DNA of 64,000 nucleotides, taken from positions 3,038,001 to 3,102,000 of the forward strand of contig NZ_CP095078.1 in the NCBI RefSeq assembly GCF_022919075.1. The letters run 5' to 3'. The translations under genes were made by a program, and so were the position numbers. The notes below the pieces were generated by a model. The model was given only the letters and a program-made list of their open reading frames with translations, was not told the origin of the DNA and did no database searches. The DNA is from Nocardioides sp. W7. Its GTDB lineage: Bacteria > Actinomycetota > Actinomycetes > Propionibacteriales > Nocardioidaceae. This document shows, one piece after another, positions 59,940 to 64,000 of this stretch (position 1 is its first letter; every line of letters starts with the position of its first letter).

Positions 59940-60899
59940 TCAGCCGGGGTTCGCGGCCCGCAGCAGCCGCCGACCGAGCGCCTCGACGGCCGCGCGCAGC
60001 TCCGGGCCCTCCTCGACGCGGAAGTCCGCCGGCAGAGTGGCCAGCTGCTCGGCGAAGTACGTCGGGTTGCCGGTCGACGCCACCAGCCGGGTCGTGGTCG
60101 CGTCGACCTCCTCCAGCCGGCCCATCGTGCGCGGTACGCACCGCCGGAGCCGCTCGAGCGGGGCGTCGACGAGCACGCGGACGTCGTACTCCCAGCCCAC
60201 GGCGAGGTTCTCCTCCAGGGCGGCGACCGGGTCGAGGTCGTCGGGCGGCTCGAACGACGCCTCCAGGACCTCGACGTCGCGCACCCGGTCGACCCGGTAG
60301 GTGCGTACGGCGTCGGCGCGCAGCGAGCGGCACACGAGGTACCACCGGCCGTAGCGCACCGCCACCGCCCACGGCTCGACCTCGGTCTCCCACTCGCGGC
60401 CGCTCTCGGAGCGGTAGGCCAGCCGGACCTGGCGTCGCGCGGCACAGGCCTCGACCAGCGTCACGGTGGTCGCGGGATCAGGGCGGGACGCGCCGCGGTC
60501 GGGCACCGGAGCCGCCGTACGACGCACCGCCTCGGCCTGGGCGGCGACCGAGCGGGGCAGCGCGCGCAGCAGCTTGCCGAGCGCGCGGCCGACCGGCCCG
60601 TCGACGTCGGCGGCGTCGTGCTGGCCGTCGAGGGCCGCCATCACCAGCCCGAGCACCTCGTCGGGTCCGAACAGCAGCGGCGGCGGCCGCAGACCCCGAC
60701 CGAGCCGGTAGCCGCCCGCCGGCCCGCGCACCGACTCGACCGGGATGTCGGCCTCGCGCAGGATCCCGATATAGCGCCGGGCCGCTCGCGGCGTGACCCC
60801 CAGCCGGCGGCCCAGTCGCTCCCCGGTGATGCCGGGGGAGTCCTGCAGGGCCTCGAGCGCGAGCAGGGCCCGCGCGGTGGGGCTGACCTCGGTCGTCAT
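59940..60899 (-). CDS. WYL-domain transcriptional regulator (YafY/DeoR type)
   Basis: A 319-residue regulator. Residues 1-60 are a winged HTH (RALLALEALQDSPGITGERLGRRLGVTPRAARRYIGILREADIPVESVRGPAGGYRLG). The WYL domain is around 140-215 (RRQVRLAYRSESGREWETEVEPWAVAVRYGRWYLVCRSLRADAVRTYRVDRV), and a WCX extension follows. WYL domains bind nucleic acid or small ligands. The gene is divergent from the DinB-like gene at 60953 and upstream of the OYE gene, so it may control either. Confidence 0.9.
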   Translation of the reverse strand: MTTEVSPTARALLALEALQDSPGITGERLGRRLGVTPRAARRYIGILREADIPVESVRGPAGGYRLGRGLRPPPLLFGPDEVLGLVMAALDGQHDAADVDGPVGRALGKLLRALPRSVAAQAEAVRRTAAPVPDRGASRPDPATTVTLVEACAARRQVRLAYRSESGREWETEVEPWAVAVRYGRWYLVCRSLRADAVRTYRVDRVRDVEVLEASFEPPDDLDPVAALEENLAVGWEYDVRVLVDAPLERLRRCVPRTMGRLEEVDATTTRLVASTGNPTYFAEQLATLPADFRVEEGPELRAAVEALGRRLLRAANPG

Positions 60900-60940
60900 C
60901 CGATCTCCTGATGGGGAAGTGGAACGTCCGCAATGGACCC

Positions 60941-60946
60941 TACGCT
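60941..60946 (+). promoter_or_regulatory. -10 element of leaderless DinB-like promoter
   Basis: TACGCT, six bases before the ATG at 60953; supports this start over the ATG at 60911. Confidence 0.5.
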
Positions 60947-60952
60947 CGTGAC

Positions 60953-61669
60953 ATGGACGAGAACGAGCTGTGCGGGGCCACCGTGCGCGAGGTCGACCTG
61001 ACCGGCACCCGGTTCGTCGGGGTCCAGGCGGAGACCCTGGAGCTGTCCGGAGAGTTCGGCCGACTGCTCGTCAACGGGGTCGACGTGGTGCCGCTCGTGA
61101 GCGCCGAGCTGGACCGCCGGCACCCCGAGCGGCTGCGGCTGCGGCCGACCGACGTGGCGGGCTACCGGGAGGCGTTCACGGTCCTGGAGGAGCTCTGGGT
61201 CGGCACGGTCGAGCGGGCCCGGGCGCTCGACCCGGCGCTGCTGGACGAGCGGGTCGACGGCGAGTGGTCGTTCGTCGAGACCCTGCGCCACCTGGTCTTC
61301 GCCACCGAGTGCTGGGTGGGTCGCGCGCTGCTCGGCGACCCGTCGCCGTGGCACTCGCTGTCGCTGCCGTGCGACGGCATGGAGGACGCGCCGGGCGCGC
61401 CCCGCGACCTCGCCGCCCGGCCCGCGCTCGGCGAGGTGCTCGAGCTTCGCGCCGACCGGCAGGCGACGGTCCACCGGGCGCTCGAGGCCATCACCGACGA
61501 GCAGCTCACGATGACCTGCACCGTGCCCGACGGCGTGGGCTGGCCGCCGGCCGGCGAGGTGCTGCCGGTCCGGGAGCCGTTCGACGTCGTGATCAACGAG
61601 GAGTGGTGGCACCGCCAGTTCGCCGAGCGCGACCTCGCCGTACTCGTCTCGAGACAGGAGCAGTCATGA
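60953..61669 (+). CDS. DinB-like protein with pentapeptide-like N-terminus
   Basis: A 238-residue protein. The first about 50 residues (LCGATVREVDLTGTRFVGVQAETLELSGEFGRLLVNGVDV) look like a short pentapeptide/beta-helix repeat. The rest is a DinB/mycothiol-transferase-type four-helix bundle: EELWVGTVERARALDPALLDERVDGEWSFVETLRHLVFATECWVGRALLG and VINEEWWHRQFAERDL, with metal-ligand His candidates in TLRHLVF and EWWHRQF. Thiol-S-transferase activity is known for relatives. The next DinB gene overlaps its stop. Confidence 0.85.
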   Translation: MDENELCGATVREVDLTGTRFVGVQAETLELSGEFGRLLVNGVDVVPLVSAELDRRHPERLRLRPTDVAGYREAFTVLEELWVGTVERARALDPALLDERVDGEWSFVETLRHLVFATECWVGRALLGDPSPWHSLSLPCDGMEDAPGAPRDLAARPALGEVLELRADRQATVHRALEAITDEQLTMTCTVPDGVGWPPAGEVLPVREPFDVVINEEWWHRQFAERDLAVLVSRQEQS

Positions 61670-62241
61670 CCGACGCACGTCCGTGGGAGCCGCCGTTCGC
61701 CGGCACCGAGACCGAGCAGCTGCTCGGGGCCCTGGACCGGCTGCGGACGACGTTCCGCTGGAAGGCCGACGGGCTCGACGCCGCCGGGCTCGCGGCCGCG
61801 CCGGTCCCGACCTCGACCCTCACGATCGGCGGACTGCTCCAGCACCTCGCCGCGGTCGAGGCGACGCACGTGCTGTGGAAGATGTTCGGCGAGTCGCCGG
61901 GCGAGCCGTGGGCGTCCGTCGACTGGGAGGCCGACCCCGACTGGGAGTTCCGCACCGCTGCCGACCACAGTCCGGCCGAGCTCTACGCCCGCTACGACGG
62001 CGCGGTCGCCCGGTCGCGGGCACGCGTCGCCCAGGCACTGGCCGCGGGAGATCTCGACCAGCGCGCCCACCTCACCGGTCCGGACGACGAGCCCGCCAGC
62101 CTGCGCCGGCTGGTATGCGACCTGATCGAGGAGTACGGCCGGCACACCGGCCACGCCGACCTGCTGCGCGAGGCCCTCGACGGCCGCGTCGGGGAGGACC
62201 CGCCACCCCACTGGAAGCCCACGACAGGAGAACCCTCATGA
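61666..62241 (+). CDS. DinB family protein (DUF664-like)
   Basis: A 191-residue four-helix-bundle protein. TEQLLGALDRLRTTFRWKADGLDAAGLAAAPVPTSTLTIGGLLQHLAAVEATHVLW and LRRLVCDLIEEYGRHTGHADLLREALDG are the DUF664 blocks; His in LLQHL, GRHTGHADLL are the three metal ligands. The actinobacterial branch includes mycothiol-dependent enzymes. It follows CAGGAG, overlaps the previous stop and is followed by the overlapping isochorismatase-like gene, giving a three-gene operon. Confidence 0.88.
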   Translation: MTDARPWEPPFAGTETEQLLGALDRLRTTFRWKADGLDAAGLAAAPVPTSTLTIGGLLQHLAAVEATHVLWKMFGESPGEPWASVDWEADPDWEFRTAADHSPAELYARYDGAVARSRARVAQALAAGDLDQRAHLTGPDDEPASLRRLVCDLIEEYGRHTGHADLLREALDGRVGEDPPPHWKPTTGEPS

Positions 62242-62792
62242 CCACGCTCACCGGCCGTCCGCACACCGCCCTCGTCGTTGTCGACGTCCAGGTCGGCGTC
62301 GTCGCCGACGCGCACGACCGGGACCGGGTCGTCGCGAACATCGCCACCGCTGTCGACAAGGCCCGCAGCGCCGGCGTACCGGTCGTCTGGGTGCAGCACT
62401 CCCACCCCGAGTTCCTGCCCCGTGACTCCGACGGCTGGCAGTGGGTCCCCGAGCTGAAGGTCGACGAGTCCGAGCCGGTCGTCCACAAGACCTACCCCGA
62501 CTCCTTCGAGGAGACCGAGCTGGAGGACGTGCTCGCCTCGCGCGGGGTCGGCCGGCTCGTGGTGACCGGCGCGCAGACCGACGAGTGCATCCGCTCGACC
62601 CTGCACGGCGCGCTCGTCCGGGGGTACGACGCCACGCTCGTCGCCGACGCGCACACCACCGAGGACCAGAGCGAGTACGGCGCCCCGACGCCCGACCTCG
62701 TCATCGCGCACACCAACCTCTACTGGACCTATCACCGCGCGCCCGGCCGGGAGGCCGGCACGGTCACGACGCAGGAGTTCGCCTTCGGCTGA
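62238..62792 (+). CDS. Isochorismatase family cysteine hydrolase
   Basis: A 184-residue hydrolase. Catalytic triad candidates are D16 (ALVVVDVQVGVV), Lys in PVVHKTYPDSFEETEL, and Cys in VTGAQTDECIRSTLHGAL. Substrate class ranges from isochorismate to nicotinamide and carbamates; small cytoplasmic relatives often act on amides. It overlaps the DinB-like gene stop by four bases and has a CAGGAG site. Confidence 0.9.
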   Translation: MTTLTGRPHTALVVVDVQVGVVADAHDRDRVVANIATAVDKARSAGVPVVWVQHSHPEFLPRDSDGWQWVPELKVDESEPVVHKTYPDSFEETELEDVLASRGVGRLVVTGAQTDECIRSTLHGALVRGYDATLVADAHTTEDQSEYGAPTPDLVIAHTNLYWTYHRAPGREAGTVTTQEFAFG

Positions 62793-62842
62793 GCATCGGT
62801 GCGCCGACGATGAGTCCGGGACGCGCGGTCGGTCTGCACCCC

Positions 62843-63373
62843 ATGACCGCCACCAACCTCGCCGACCTCTACGACCTGCCCCCGATGGAGTGGCGGGAGA
62901 TCGTCACGCACCTCGACGCGGGCATCGCCCAGGCACCCGGTGCCGGGGGCCCGGACCGGCACACGTGCTGGCTGACGACCCTGAACCCCGACGGCAGCCC
63001 GCACGTGACCGCCCTGGGCGCGCTGTGGGTCGACGGCTCCTTCTGGTTCGAGACCGGTGCCACCACCCGCAAGGGACGCAATCTCTCCCGGGACCCGCGG
63101 TGTGCACTGAGCGTGGCGCTCCGCGACGTCGACCTGGTCGTCGAGGGCGCCGCCGAGCCGGTGTTCGACCCGGCCGTGGTGGCCGCGCGGGCCGCCGACT
63201 GGGCTGCCGAGGGCTGGCCGTGCGAGGTCGACGAGAGCGGCGTGGCGCTCACCGCGCCGTTCAGCGCCCCGTCGGCGGGCAAGCCGCCGTGGCTCGTCTA
63301 CCGGATCGTCGCTCGCCAGGCGATGGCGCTCTCGACCGTCGAGCCCGGGGGTGCCACCCGCTGGGCCTTCTGA
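62843..63373 (+). CDS. PPOX-class (pyridoxamine oxidase-like) flavin/F420 protein
   Basis: A 176-residue split-barrel protein. HTCWLTTLNPDGSPHVTALGALWVDGSFWFETGATTRKGRNLSRDPRCALSVALRDVDLVVEGAAE is the conserved FMN/F420-binding block. In actinobacteria this class often uses F420. Start chosen at the ATG giving MTATNLADLYDLPP; ATG 62810 would add 11 residues and cannot be excluded. It is 50 bases after the hydrolase and may be in the same operon. Substrate unknown. Confidence 0.82.
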   Translation: MTATNLADLYDLPPMEWREIVTHLDAGIAQAPGAGGPDRHTCWLTTLNPDGSPHVTALGALWVDGSFWFETGATTRKGRNLSRDPRCALSVALRDVDLVVEGAAEPVFDPAVVAARAADWAAEGWPCEVDESGVALTAPFSAPSAGKPPWLVYRIVARQAMALSTVEPGGATRWAF

Positions 63374-63380
63374 GGCCGAC

Positions 63381-64000
63381 TCACCAGCCCGGCGGCAACG
63401 AGGTGAAGTCCGGCTCCCGGCCCTCGGCGAAGGCGGACAGCGCCTCGAGGTTCGCGGGCCCGCCCATCAGCTCGGCGAAGGCGGCGTTCTCGCGCTCGCG
63501 GGCGGCGTCGATCTCGGCGCGCAACGGCGCGGTCATGGTGCGCTTGACCGCGACCAGCGACGAGATCGGCCGCCGGGCCAGGAGCGCGGCGTGCCGGGTG
63601 GCCTCGGCCAGCAGGTCGTCGGGCTCGCAGACCCGCCAGACCAGCCCCATCTCCAGCGCCTCCTGCGCCGAGACCCACTCCGCCGAGAGCAGCACCCAGG
63701 CGGCGTCCTGGCGGCCGAGCAGCCGGGGGAGGAGGTACGACGAGGCCGCCTCCGGAGCGACGCCCAGCGAGGTGAACGGGCACTTGAGTCGGGCGGTGGA
63801 CGACATGAACGCCAGGTCGGCGAAGCCGAGGATCGTCGTACCGATGCCGAGCCCGACCCCGTTCACCGCGCACACCAGCGGCTTGGGGAAGTCGACCAGG
63901 GCGTCGACCAGCCCGACGAACCCGTGCTTCCCGCGCTCGAACGTCGGGTCGGTGGCGATCTTGTGCATCTCCAGCAGGTCGGTGCCGGCGCTGAAGCCCC
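63381..64000 (-). CDS. Enoyl-CoA hydratase/isomerase, 5' truncated by window edge
   Basis: The minus-strand frame is open to the window end; about 206 codons are seen. GFSAGTDLLEMHK is the first oxyanion-hole segment, and PKPLVCAVNGVGLGIGTTILGFADLAFMSSTARLKCPFTSLGVAPEAASSYLLPRLLG is the crotonase core with the second oxyanion-hole glycine. The P-F-T-S-L-G-V-A-P-E end resembles the PECI/EchA-type isomerases. Convergent with the PPOX gene. Confidence 0.92.
   Translation of the reverse strand, partial: GFSAGTDLLEMHKIATDPTFERGKHGFVGLVDALVDFPKPLVCAVNGVGLGIGTTILGFADLAFMSSTARLKCPFTSLGVAPEAASSYLLPRLLGRQDAAWVLLSAEWVSAQEALEMGLVWRVCEPDDLLAEATRHAALLARRPISSLVAVKRTMTAPLRAEIDAARERENAAFAELMGGPANLEALSAFAEGREPDFTSLPPGW

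Noticed and set aside
56195..60796. 1533-codon plus-strand open frame
   Set aside because: It runs antisense through the hydrolase lipoprotein, OYE and WYL genes, all well supported; a high-GC artefact.

Overview
The window is very GC-rich DNA from an actinobacterium. Frequent cgtacg/gcgtacg words, many leaderless promoters (a TAnnnT-like -10 six or seven bases before the start codon), a malate:quinone oxidoreductase, and gene blocks matching mycobacterial lipid and P450 loci all point to Actinomycetota. My best guess from style is Nocardioidaceae (Nocardioides-like); this is inference, as no rRNA is present.

Layout. 1-4.3 kb: end of a YjbQ-like gene, an acetyltransferase, a small gene behind a perfect LexA/SOS box, then an MMPL transporter coupled to a hemerythrin-like protein. 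4.3-15.1 kb: a large AfsR/SARP-type regulator, a GH18-like exported protein, an SMP-30/strictosidine-synthase-like gene, dxs, a metallopeptidase-like lipoprotein, a hydrolase and an AraC-type regulator. 15.1-20.4 kb: a membrane protein divergent from a histidine kinase/NarL-type regulator pair, a 23-residue membrane peptide and an amino acid permease. 20.4-25.2 kb: an FMN riboswitch ahead of a type II lumazine synthase, a lipoprotein, a pseudouridine synthase, a divergent SDR/TetR pair, and an ECF sigma gene broken by one missing base.

25.4-31.8 kb is the accessory part. It holds a complete IS21-family element with a 5-bp target duplication, a ClpX-type zinc finger/HTH protein, and a compact locus that I consider the most interesting in the window. 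That locus has a 27-codon peptide gene ending SLNSGYIWK directly upstream of a cytochrome P450 whose I-helix lacks the usual acid-alcohol pair. Two tandem copies of a GTCAG-N7-CTGAC operator lie upstream of the peptide gene, and a third copy precedes a divergent PucR-family regulator. It looks like a minimal P450-crosslinked RiPP system of the cittilin/atropopeptide/biarylitide kind.

31.9-45.9 kb is lipid metabolism: fadB-fadA, a PAC2-family protein, two tandem TesB thioesterases, mqo, then an htdX-fabG4//fadA2 block arranged as in Mycobacterium, a TetR regulator and an ABC-F ATPase. 46-56 kb: an ATP-dependent DNA ligase (LigB type), then a TetR-CYP123-SDR-CYP51-ferredoxin-NTF2-aldehyde dehydrogenase-SDR-HIBADH-CMD operon corresponding gene for gene to the Rv0767c-Rv0762c/Rv0768-Rv0771 region of M. 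tuberculosis. It is auto-controlled by a 14-bp palindrome covering the TetR start codon. 56-64 kb: a hydrolase lipoprotein flanked by copies of an exactly 57-bp palindrome-ended repeat, an MBL-fold protein, an Old Yellow Enzyme with a WYL regulator, two DinB-like proteins, an isochorismatase-like hydrolase, a PPOX-family protein and a partial enoyl-CoA hydratase.

Three families of intergenic repeats are present. They supply a stop codon (tesB copy 2), break up operons (cyp51/ferredoxin), and possibly extend a reading frame (CYP51 N-terminus).
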